From Planctomycetota bacterium (lineage in GTDB: Bacteria > Planctomycetota > Planctomycetia > Pirellulales > Pirellulaceae), in NCBI GenBank assembly GCA_018969045.1, contig JAGWZB010000002.1:1-58142 (forward strand): a DNA stretch of 58,142 bases, in the 5' to 3' direction. Of this stretch, positions 7,855-16,364 are shown piece by piece; the first letter of the stretch is position 1, and each line of letters starts with the position of its first letter. Under the pieces are notes generated by a model. The model had not been told where the DNA came from and made no database searches. It saw only the letters and a program-made list of their open reading frames with translations. The position numbers and the translations under genes are program-made.

Positions 7855-10035
7855 ATGAGACGCAACCGACGTATGGTAAGTTCCGTTCGAAGACTATTTG
7901 TTGAGAATCTGGAGATCAGAAATCTCCTAGCAGCAGATTTTGTTCCTGGTGAGTTGGTGATCCAGTACGACGCCGACTTAGCCCCCCTGATGATGGTTAC
8001 CAACCAGCAGATGGGTGCCGAAGTTCTCCAGGAAATCGACCCCGTAGGCCAAGGCGCTGCGACCGTGGCTCGGGTTCGTGTTCCTGTGGGCAAGGACCTG
8101 ATGTCGATTGCTCAGGAATACCAAAAGATGCCGGGAGTTCTCTCGGCTGAGCCGAACTACATCCTCAAGAAGGCCGCCGTGAGCAATGACCCTTTTTATG
8201 CAAGTGGTCAATTATGGGGCATGTATAGCAACGACTCGCCTGTGGCTTTCGGCGGCTCGGGAACCACCAACACCTTTGGTAGCGGTGCCGAGGAAGCCTG
8301 GGGCAACAACTTTGTCGGGTCCAGCCAGGTGGTTGTCGCGGTGATTGACGAAGGGATAGACACGAACCATCCTGACTTACAGCCCAACATATGGGTCAAC
8401 CCAGGTGAAATTGCCAACGATGGAGTGGATAACGATGGCAATGGACGCATTGATGATGTCAACGGTTGGGACTTCTTTAACAATGACAACACGGTCTACG
8501 ACGGTGGCTCAGGAGACACCCACGGCACTCACGTAGCCGGTACGATCGGTGCCGTCGGTGGTAATGGGATCGGTGTAGCCGGAGTGGCTTGGAACGTCAA
8601 AATGATCTCAGCGAAGTTTCTTGGACCGACTGGCGGAAGCATCAGCGCAGCGATCCAAGCGGTCGATTACCTGACGAACCTCAAGGTCAATCACGGGGTA
8701 AACATCGTAGCCACGAACAACTCCTGGGGTGGTGGTGGATACTCTTCTGCGTTGCACGCAGCGATCATCCGAGCCGCCAACGCCGGGATCCTGTTCGTGG
8801 CAGCCGCTGGCAATAGTTCACTCAATAACGACACAACGGCTAACTATCCTTCCAACTACTCGACGTTGGTCGGAGTCAGCGGCACTCCGGCTGCCAGTTA
8901 TGAAGCCGTGATTGCCGTCGCATCGACCACGTCGACCGGCGGGTTATCGAGCTTCTCGAACTATGGTGCAACCCAAGTGGACATCGGAGCCCCCGGATCG
9001 AGCATCCTGTCCACGTTGCCAGGGAATACCTATGGAACCTACAGCGGTACTTCGATGGCTACACCGCATGTAACCGGTGCGATCGCTGTCTATGCGGCGG
9101 CCAAGCCCAACGCATCAGCGGCCGCGATTCGCGAAGCGATCCTCGGTTCAGCGGTTCCCACATCCAGCTTGGCTGGTAAGACCCTCACCGGTGGACGATT
9201 GAGCGTTCTAGATGCGATCAATTATGTCCGTACACCAACCATTTCGATCTCCAGCGCCAGTGGTTCAGAATCGGTCAATGGAGCCAACGGAGTCATCGAT
9301 TTCAGAGTGACCCTGAGCGAACCTCTGGGCCAAGACATATCGGTCAACTACAACACCTCCAACGGCACAGCGACCTCCGGGTTGGATTACACCTCGGTTT
9401 CCAACGGAATCTTGACCATTCCCGCCGGTTCCACTCAAGCGACCCTTCGCGTGAACCTGATCAACGACACGTTGGTCGAACCCAACGAAACCTTTTTTGT
9501 CACCCTCAGCGGAGTGAGCTCTTCGGCAGTGGTCCTAGGTAGCAGCCAAGCTACCGGAACCATCCTCAACGAGGACTCAACCCAACTTTCGATAAGCGAT
9601 GTTGCGGCTCTGGAAAGCTCTGGAACGTTCCGCTTTACGGTAAGCTTGAGTCGACCAAGCGCTTCGAATGTGACGGTCCGTGTAGCGACTGCCAACGGCA
9701 CAGCAAAGTCTGGCAAGACCGCCGACTACACCGCACTGAGCGGCACACTGACCTTTGCTCCTGGCGAGTTGACAAAGACCGTATCGGTCAGTGTCCGCAA
9801 CGACACGACCGTCGAACCCAACGAAACTTTCTTTGTCAATCTATCGAGTGCATCAGGTGCAACGATCTCCGACTCGCAAGGGATCGGAACGATTCTCGAT
9901 GACGATGGAGCAGGCGGAGCAGGCGATGCTGGCCCGAGCCGTTTCCACGGTGGTGGCTCGCCAGAGCTGTTATCCTCCGGGGATTGGCAAGAACTAATCG
10001 ATAGCTTCGCTCGACGACGAGGAGTTCGACGCTAA
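7855..10035 (+). CDS. Subtilisin-family (S8) surface protease with two Calx-beta domains and planctomycete N-terminal motif
   Basis: ATG 7855 is preceded by AGGAG and gives 726 residues. The N-terminus has no hydrophobic signal peptide but carries RRLFVENLEIRNLLA, the LExRxLLA-type motif shared by planctomycete extracellular proteins. A propeptide-like segment follows, then the S8 catalytic triad: D165 (AVIDEGIDTNHPDL), H223 (GDTHGTHVAGT), the oxyanion region AAAGN, and S400 (GTSMATPHV). Two Calx-beta repeats occupy roughly 460-560 and 570-680, each ending in a VEPNETFFV-type strand; they probably bind calcium. The C-terminus is Gly-rich then basic (FARRRGVRR). Expected to be exported and cell-surface or extracellular, degrading proteins. 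It ends 9 bases from the convergent histidine kinase gene. Confidence 0.9.
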   Translation: MRRNRRMVSSVRRLFVENLEIRNLLAADFVPGELVIQYDADLAPLMMVTNQQMGAEVLQEIDPVGQGAATVARVRVPVGKDLMSIAQEYQKMPGVLSAEPNYILKKAAVSNDPFYASGQLWGMYSNDSPVAFGGSGTTNTFGSGAEEAWGNNFVGSSQVVVAVIDEGIDTNHPDLQPNIWVNPGEIANDGVDNDGNGRIDDVNGWDFFNNDNTVYDGGSGDTHGTHVAGTIGAVGGNGIGVAGVAWNVKMISAKFLGPTGGSISAAIQAVDYLTNLKVNHGVNIVATNNSWGGGGYSSALHAAIIRAANAGILFVAAAGNSSLNNDTTANYPSNYSTLVGVSGTPAASYEAVIAVASTTSTGGLSSFSNYGATQVDIGAPGSSILSTLPGNTYGTYSGTSMATPHVTGAIAVYAAAKPNASAAAIREAILGSAVPTSSLAGKTLTGGRLSVLDAINYVRTPTISISSASGSESVNGANGVIDFRVTLSEPLGQDISVNYNTSNGTATSGLDYTSVSNGILTIPAGSTQATLRVNLINDTLVEPNETFFVTLSGVSSSAVVLGSSQATGTILNEDSTQLSISDVAALESSGTFRFTVSLSRPSASNVTVRVATANGTAKSGKTADYTALSGTLTFAPGELTKTVSVSVRNDTTVEPNETFFVNLSSASGATISDSQGIGTILDDDGAGGAGDAGPSRFHGGGSPELLSSGDWQELIDSFARRRGVRR

Positions 10036-10044
10036 GGCCTCGAA

Positions 10045-11847
10045 TTAGGGTTGGGTGCTTGGACGCGAAAGCGACAGTCGGAAAGTCGTCCCGACACCCA
10101 ACTGACTCTCAACACCGATGGTACCTCCGATGGCGATCGTCAAATGCTTGACGATCGCCAATCCCAAGCCGGTTCCACCGGCTTCTCGCGACCTAGCTTT
10201 GTCCACCGTGTAGAATCGCTCAAAGATCCGGTCGATATCCGAGGCCGGGATACCGATCCCCTGATCGATGACCAAAATCTCTAGTCGATTCCCGTTGGGG
10301 ATTGCTCGAAGTATCACTGTTCCCCCTGGTTTGGAATAACGGATTGCATTGCTGAGCAAATTCCCAAGGATTGTGCGCAGCGAATCGAAGTCTCCCAAGA
10401 CCATCGGATCTGGCAGTTGGCTTGAGGATCCGATTTGATCGTCGATGGTGATCTGGTTGGCGTCAGCAACGGTTCGAAGCTCTTTGATGACCGAACTGAT
10501 CAGATCGGCCAATCGCAAAGGGCTCAGCGGCAGCTTATCAGGCATCGACTGTAGTCGGCTCAGTTGCATAACACCTCGAATCAACTGCTCGAGCTTGTTG
10601 GCCTGTTCGCCGATGCTTGTTACAAAACGATAGCGGGCATCTGGATCATCCAAAGCGCCCATGAGCAAAGTTTCCGAGTAGGCTTTGATCGCCGATAGCG
10701 GAGTCTTCAATTCATGCGAGACGTTCGCGGTGAAATCCTTGCGGTAGTTTTCAAGTTGCTTGACCCGTGTCTCATCGCTAATGACCAGAAGCACAGCGGC
10801 AGCAGGTGCGTCTTTGGGTTCTGCAGAGTGGTTCTTCAGGCGCGAGGGTACCGAGCGCTTAGCCACCGGTTTGTTTTCGGGACTGATGCAGTAGGCTCGA
10901 ATGCGGAGAGTCACATTTTGCTCCGACGCATCGGTTGAATCGAATTCGCAATCAAGCGACTGTCGACGCGATTGAACATCTTGCACCAGTTGCAGTATTT
11001 TGGGTTGGCGTATCAACTCGATCAGTGGGATGCTATCGTGAATGCGTGTCCCGAGATTCAAGAGTTTGACTGCTGCGCGGTTGGCAAACAGGAGTCGAAG
11101 ATCCGAGGAAAATGCCAAAATCCCTTCAGGCATCGCCGAAAGAATAGCATCGGATGTCTCGGATCCACTGAGGTTGGTATATGCGTTTTGGTGCAATTGA
11201 TCGCATAACGCGATTAGCTCTCTTCCCACCGGATCGATGTTGAGAACCTGAGGAAACATCTCTAGGAATTCAGTTCGCTCCACCGGTCGCTTCACACGCG
11301 ATCGTATCGTTTGCAAGGTATCGCGTAGGTTGTTGGTCGCGCGCGTGGTTTGCCAAAGGACAAAAGCCAACGAAGCTCCACCGGCTAAACCGAGCACCCC
11401 AAAAACAACAGACCGCAAGACCCACGGGAAAAGAGGCTTGCGAACCCGTCGCCCATAGAGCATCCACTCCGTCGGAGCACTCGTGGTTGGGTCCTTGATC
11501 GGTTGCCTTACGACGATACGGTAATACCGATTGGGTTCTTGAACCCACTGCGTGGGTGCAACGACTAGCGATTGCCTAGCGCGATCACCAAGTGTTGCGT
11601 CCGAAATGATTTCTACTTCACCCCAATTCATCGTGCGCAGTCCTTCTGCGAGCAGCAACCACTGCTGGCGATCCAGGCTGCTTGAAAGGGTCCGAGAAAG
11701 CAGATTCGCTTCCTGCGTCATTTCAGAAGCTTGTTGAGAGAACCAACGTTGATCCTCAGCGCGGTGCATCCATGCCGCGACCAAAAGGCCCGCAAGACTA
11801 CCCATCAGTGGCAAGGATACCAATCGCCATGGAAAACTCGCTCTCAT
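10045..11847 (-). CDS. PhoR-like sensor histidine kinase with PAS domain
   Basis: A 600-residue kinase. Membrane spans at about 8-27 and 141-165 flank a ~110-residue periplasmic sensor. They are followed by a HAMP-like linker, a PAS domain (ILSAMPEGILAFSSDLRLLFANRAA) and the PhoR-type catalytic core: H-box DFTANVSHELKTPLSAIKAY with phospho-acceptor H378, N-box LGNLLSNAIRYSKPGG, G1 VIDQGIGIP, F-box RIFERFY and G2 GGTGLGLAIVKH. The core reads closest to the phosphate/envelope-stress PhoR group. No response regulator gene adjoins it, so its partner must be encoded elsewhere. The gene is divergent from the RND efflux unit (129-base gap), which may be a target, but that is inference. Confidence 0.9.
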   Translation of the reverse strand: MRASFPWRLVSLPLMGSLAGLLVAAWMHRAEDQRWFSQQASEMTQEANLLSRTLSSSLDRQQWLLLAEGLRTMNWGEVEIISDATLGDRARQSLVVAPTQWVQEPNRYYRIVVRQPIKDPTTSAPTEWMLYGRRVRKPLFPWVLRSVVFGVLGLAGGASLAFVLWQTTRATNNLRDTLQTIRSRVKRPVERTEFLEMFPQVLNIDPVGRELIALCDQLHQNAYTNLSGSETSDAILSAMPEGILAFSSDLRLLFANRAAVKLLNLGTRIHDSIPLIELIRQPKILQLVQDVQSRRQSLDCEFDSTDASEQNVTLRIRAYCISPENKPVAKRSVPSRLKNHSAEPKDAPAAAVLLVISDETRVKQLENYRKDFTANVSHELKTPLSAIKAYSETLLMGALDDPDARYRFVTSIGEQANKLEQLIRGVMQLSRLQSMPDKLPLSPLRLADLISSVIKELRTVADANQITIDDQIGSSSQLPDPMVLGDFDSLRTILGNLLSNAIRYSKPGGTVILRAIPNGNRLEILVIDQGIGIPASDIDRIFERFYTVDKARSREAGGTGLGLAIVKHLTIAIGGTIGVESQLGVGTTFRLSLSRPSTQP

Positions 11848-11976
11848 CCTCTGCCAATATCTCTTGCCTGATGGAACTTGCCAACACGAAGCCCTACGTA
11901 CCCTTGGGATTCCCCGTTAAGCTGAGTATACTCTCAAAGGCTTCAAAATACGCCCTCATCACTTACGAATCCGATC

Positions 11977-13179
11977 ATGCTTTTGAAATCCTACCGGCTC
12001 GTTGTTGCTTTGAGTTGCTTGATAGCCGTGGCTCTTGCTGGCTGCCAGAAGCCAACCCCCAAACCGGTCGCTCCTGCCTTGAAAATCTCGACCGTCCTGG
12101 CAGCCTCCCAATCCATCACCAATTACGATGAATTTGTAGGTCGAACCGATGCGGTAGAAACCGTCGAAGTCCGTGCTCGGGTCACCGGTTACATCAAGCA
12201 AATTCACTTTACCGATGGTCGTGTCGTTCAAGAAAATGACCTGCTCTTCTCGATCGAACCCGATGTTTACCAAGCCGCCCACCAGCAGGCACTTGCCAAA
12301 ATCGATCTGATGAAAGCCCGCGTCGGACTTGCCAAAAGCAAGCTAGCCCGCGCAAAAAGCTTGATCGATGTCAAAGCCATCTCCCAAGAGGAATATGAAG
12401 AAAATGTCGCGGCATTGACCGAAGCTCAAGCTCAGGAGGTCTCGGCCCAAGCCGACTCGCAGATCTCCGCCTTGGACCTAAAGTACACCGAAGTCCGTAG
12501 CCCCATCAGTGGTCGTATCGACCGAGCTTTGATCACCCCGGGCAATATCGTCACCGGAGGACTCGGAACCGGTACCCTCCTGACAACCATCGTCAAGAAC
12601 GATCCGATGTATGTTTATTTTGATGTCGATGAACAAGCCGTCTTGCGGTACCAACGCATGACTCGAACGCAGAATGAAAACGAAGGAACCAGCGGCAACT
12701 CGGCCCGCGACCTAAAATCGTTCGAGATCCCATGCATGGTCCAACTAGGTGATGAAAAGGATTTTCCTCACCCAGGAAAACTCGATTTCCTGCAAAACCG
12801 TATCGACGAAAAAACCGGCTCGATCAAACTCCGTGCCGTCCTGGACAACAAAGACAATTTGCTCAAGTCCGGGATGTTCGTCCGCATCCGTGTACCTGTC
12901 TCCGAACCCTACGATGCGGTGCTGGTTCCTGAAGCATCGATCGGAGTCGATCAAGACACCCGATACGTCATCGTCATCGGTTCCGATAAGAAACCGCAAC
13001 GACAGAGCGTGGAGCTCGGACGCTCCATCGGTGCTTGGAGAGTGATCACCAAAGGGCTCTTGCCGGGCACTGAAGTCGTCTATCGAGGTCTGCAACGTGT
13101 ACGTCCAGATGCAGAGCTTCAGATCCAACGAATCGATGTTCCCATGGATTTTGATTCCATGCCCAAAGGAGCTCAGTAA
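11977..13179 (+). CDS. RND efflux periplasmic adaptor (AcrA/HlyD-type membrane fusion lipoprotein)
   Basis: A 400-residue protein with a lipoprotein signal: hydrophobic stretch then VALAGC with lipid-modified C23. The body has the membrane fusion arrangement: lipoyl half (VEVRARVTGYIKQIHFTDG), alpha-helical hairpin (residues ~100-165, Ala/Gln/Glu-rich), second lipoyl half (YTEVRSPISGRIDRALITPGN), beta-barrel and membrane-proximal domains. It links the inner-membrane RND pump to an outer-membrane channel. The stop and the next start overlap as TAATG, so it is translationally coupled to the pump gene. No outer-membrane factor gene follows, so the channel must be supplied from elsewhere. Confidence 0.92.
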   Translation: MLLKSYRLVVALSCLIAVALAGCQKPTPKPVAPALKISTVLAASQSITNYDEFVGRTDAVETVEVRARVTGYIKQIHFTDGRVVQENDLLFSIEPDVYQAAHQQALAKIDLMKARVGLAKSKLARAKSLIDVKAISQEEYEENVAALTEAQAQEVSAQADSQISALDLKYTEVRSPISGRIDRALITPGNIVTGGLGTGTLLTTIVKNDPMYVYFDVDEQAVLRYQRMTRTQNENEGTSGNSARDLKSFEIPCMVQLGDEKDFPHPGKLDFLQNRIDEKTGSIKLRAVLDNKDNLLKSGMFVRIRVPVSEPYDAVLVPEASIGVDQDTRYVIVIGSDKKPQRQSVELGRSIGAWRVITKGLLPGTEVVYRGLQRVRPDAELQIQRIDVPMDFDSMPKGAQ

Positions 13180-16100
13180 TGCTCTCGAGGTTCTTCATCG
13201 ATCGGCCTATCTTCGCAGCGGTTATCTCAATCCTTATCACCTTGGCAGGTTTGGTCTTTGTCTGGCAACTACCTATTGCTCAGTACCCAGAGATCACGCC
13301 ACCGACGGTCCAAGTCGCCTGCGTTTATCCCGGAGCAAGCGCTTCGGTGGTCTCAGAAACCGTCGCGGTCCCTATCGAACAACAAATCCTCGGTGTCGAG
13401 AACATGCTCTACATGTCGACCCAATGCACCAACGACGGGGGTTGCTCAATCAGCGTTACCTTCGAAGTCGGCACCGATTTGGATATGGCCACCGTGTTGG
13501 TCCAAAACCGCGTCAACTTGGCACTTCCAAGCCTTCCTAGCGAAGTCAAACAGACGGGCGTTTCGGTCAAGAAGCGATCGCCAAGCATCCTGCTGGTGGT
13601 CAATCTGATCTCGCCCGACGAGTCGCGAAACCAGCTGTATTTGAGCAACTACGCAACCATACAACTGCGAAACGAATTGGTCCGTGTCCCCGGGGTCGGA
13701 GATATCAGCTTCCTAGGACAACTCGATTACTCGATGCGTGTGTGGCTCGATCCGACCCGAATGGCTACCTTAGGAATCACTGCCAGCGACGTGATGCAAT
13801 CGCTGCGCGAGCAGAACATCCAAGTAGCTGCTGGCTCTCTAGGACGCGAACCGATGCTCCCTGGGCAGTCGTTTCAGTATTCGCTATCTACCAAAGGTCG
13901 CTTGATCGAACCCGATGAATTCAAGGCTATCGTGGTAGGGACCAGCTTATCTGGTACCCCGGTTTACCTTAGGGATATCATCACCGATCAACGCCAAGCT
14001 GCCGATGGACGCACCTACGGAGGAATCGAGCTGGGGGCCAAGAACCAAGACACAGCCTGTACCCTGGACTCCAAACCCTCAATCGGGATGGCCATCTATC
14101 AGCAACCCGGTAGCAATGCGATCGATACTGCCCGGATGATCCAAGAAAAAATGGACTCGCTAAAGGCCTCGTTCCCACCAGGGGTCGACTACAAGATCGT
14201 TTACGATACGACACCGTTTATCTCCGAATCAATCATGGAGGTCTTCAAAGCCCTCCGAGACGCAATCCTTCTGGTGGCAATCGTCGTGCTGGCCTTTCTG
14301 CAGTCCTGGCGCGCGAGCATCATCCCTTTGATAGCAGTTCCCGTAGCCATCATCGGAACATTTGCCGTCATGCACGCAATAGGCTACAGCCTCAACAACC
14401 TATCCCTCTTTGGCTTGGTCCTGGCGATCGGAATCGTCGTCGATGATGCAATCGTGGTGGTCGAAGCCGTCGAGCACCATCTGGAACATGGACTCTCTCC
14501 ACACCAAGCTGCCATCAAAGCGATGGAAGAAGTCTCCGGTCCGATCATCGCGATTTCTTTGGTGCTCATGTGCGTCTTTATCCCTTGCATCTTCATCGCG
14601 GGAATCACCGGTCAATTCTTCCGGCAATTCGCAGTGACCATCGCCGTATCGACCTTTTTCTCCGCCATCAACTCGCTGACTTTAAGCCCGGCGCTTTGCG
14701 CCGTTTTGCTCCAACCCAAAGACAAACAGACCGATCCGCTGTCAAAGCTCCTCAAAGCGACTCTCGGATGGTTCTTCACTCTCTTTAATCGCTTCTTTAG
14801 TTGGAGCTCCAATCTCTACGCAGGCACCGTGGGCCGATTGATCACCGGTCGGGCTGTTGTCATGGCACTGTATGCTGGGCTCCTCTATTGGACTTATTAC
14901 GGGATGACCCACACCCCAACAGGTTTTATTCCAGCCCAAGACAAAGGATATCTGCTGGTTGACCTGAGACTCCCAGATTCTGCTTCCGTCGAACGCACCG
15001 GTCAAACACTCAGTCAGTTTGAAAAGATCGTCAAAGAAATACCCGGCGTTGAGCACACCATCGGAGTTACCGGTCAGTCCTTCGTCCAAAACGCCGTAGG
15101 CTCGAACTTTGGTAGCATGTTCATCATCCTGGATCCGTTCCACGATCGAAAATCGATCGATACCAAAGCCCAAATCATCGGAGCAAAAATCCGTCAACTT
15201 AGCTCCAAAGAAATCGACGAAGGAATCTTCAGTGTCTTTGGACCACCCCCTGTCGATGGCATCGGAAGCGCCGGTGGCTTCAAACTCATGCTCCGCGACA
15301 CCGGAAATCTCGGTTACGAAACGCTCCAAGGAGTCGCCGACGATGTGAGCAACTCCTCAGGCCAAACCCCAGGTATCCTCGGTATGTTCAACGGATTTCG
15401 CAGCAATACTCCACAGATGTTCGTCGATATCGATCGCCAGAAAGTCAAAACACTCGGCATACCGTTGCAAGAAGTCTTTACCACCCTACAAGTCCAACTC
15501 GGTGGTGCCTACGCCAACGACTTCAACCAGTTCGGAAGAACTTGGCAAGTCAACGTCCAAGCCGACCCTCAGTACCGGCGCACTGCTGAACAAGTTGGGC
15601 AACTGCGTGTCCGAACACTCTTGCGTCAAATGGTTCCCCTGTCGACCTTTGCAACCGTGCGCGAAACTCTTGGACCATCGATGATCACTCGCTACAACGG
15701 CGATGTCGCCGCCGCGATCAACGGCATCTCGGCTCCAGGCCTGAGCTCTGGCGATATGGTCAAGGGCATCCAAGGTATCCTCGATGAGAAACTGCCCGAA
15801 GGGATCAAACCCGAATGGACCGAACTGACCTATCTGCAACTCAAAGCCGGCAACACCGCGCTGCTGGTCTTTGCGATGGCAGTGGTTCTGGTCTATCTAG
15901 TCCTGGCAGCCCAATACGAAAGCCTGATCCTACCGCTGTCGGTGATCCTAGTGGTCCCGATGTGCCTCTTGTGCTCAGTCCTTGGCGTTGGCTGGGTAGG
16001 ACTCGATATCAACATCTTTGTGCAAATCGGATTTGTGGTTCTAGTCGGTTTGGCCAGCAAGAACGCTATCTTGATCGTCGAGTTTGCTAAACAACTTCAG

Positions 16101-16361
16101 GAATCTGGCAAGTCCGCCAAAGAAGCCACCGTGGAAGCATGCCGCATGCGCCTGCGCCCTATCTTGATGACTTCCTTTGCATTCATCTTGGGCGTCTTGC
16201 CATTGGTGCTAGCCCAAGGTGCTGGAGCCGAAATGCGAAAAACCCTCGGGATCGCTGTGTTTGCGGGAATGCTAGGTGTTACTTTCTTCGGGATCTTCCT
16301 CACGCCGGTCTTCTATTACCTAGTAGCCGGGTTCGTCAAACCCAAACACAAACCCAATTAA
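13179..16361 (+). CDS. RND multidrug efflux pump, HAE1 family (AcrB/MexB-like)
   Basis: At 1060 residues it has the normal length for hydrophobe/amphiphile RND pumps. It opens SRFFIDRPIFAAVISI, has two periplasmic porter loops, and shows the duplicated 12-span architecture. The TM4 proton-relay aspartates are present as D422-D423 in IVVDDAIVVVEAVEHH. The second half contains GLASKNAILIVEFAKQL and RMRLRPILMTSFAFILGVLPL, both diagnostic. It exports hydrophobic or amphipathic compounds driven by the proton gradient, with the adaptor encoded directly upstream. A secreted glycoside hydrolase gene starts only 3 bases after its stop, an unusual partner for an RND pump. Confidence 0.95.
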   Translation: MLSRFFIDRPIFAAVISILITLAGLVFVWQLPIAQYPEITPPTVQVACVYPGASASVVSETVAVPIEQQILGVENMLYMSTQCTNDGGCSISVTFEVGTDLDMATVLVQNRVNLALPSLPSEVKQTGVSVKKRSPSILLVVNLISPDESRNQLYLSNYATIQLRNELVRVPGVGDISFLGQLDYSMRVWLDPTRMATLGITASDVMQSLREQNIQVAAGSLGREPMLPGQSFQYSLSTKGRLIEPDEFKAIVVGTSLSGTPVYLRDIITDQRQAADGRTYGGIELGAKNQDTACTLDSKPSIGMAIYQQPGSNAIDTARMIQEKMDSLKASFPPGVDYKIVYDTTPFISESIMEVFKALRDAILLVAIVVLAFLQSWRASIIPLIAVPVAIIGTFAVMHAIGYSLNNLSLFGLVLAIGIVVDDAIVVVEAVEHHLEHGLSPHQAAIKAMEEVSGPIIAISLVLMCVFIPCIFIAGITGQFFRQFAVTIAVSTFFSAINSLTLSPALCAVLLQPKDKQTDPLSKLLKATLGWFFTLFNRFFSWSSNLYAGTVGRLITGRAVVMALYAGLLYWTYYGMTHTPTGFIPAQDKGYLLVDLRLPDSASVERTGQTLSQFEKIVKEIPGVEHTIGVTGQSFVQNAVGSNFGSMFIILDPFHDRKSIDTKAQIIGAKIRQLSSKEIDEGIFSVFGPPPVDGIGSAGGFKLMLRDTGNLGYETLQGVADDVSNSSGQTPGILGMFNGFRSNTPQMFVDIDRQKVKTLGIPLQEVFTTLQVQLGGAYANDFNQFGRTWQVNVQADPQYRRTAEQVGQLRVRTLLRQMVPLSTFATVRETLGPSMITRYNGDVAAAINGISAPGLSSGDMVKGIQGILDEKLPEGIKPEWTELTYLQLKAGNTALLVFAMAVVLVYLVLAAQYESLILPLSVILVVPMCLLCSVLGVGWVGLDINIFVQIGFVVLVGLASKNAILIVEFAKQLQESGKSAKEATVEACRMRLRPILMTSFAFILGVLPLVLAQGAGAEMRKTLGIAVFAGMLGVTFFGIFLTPVFYYLVAGFVKPKHKPN

Positions 16362-16364
16362 ACA

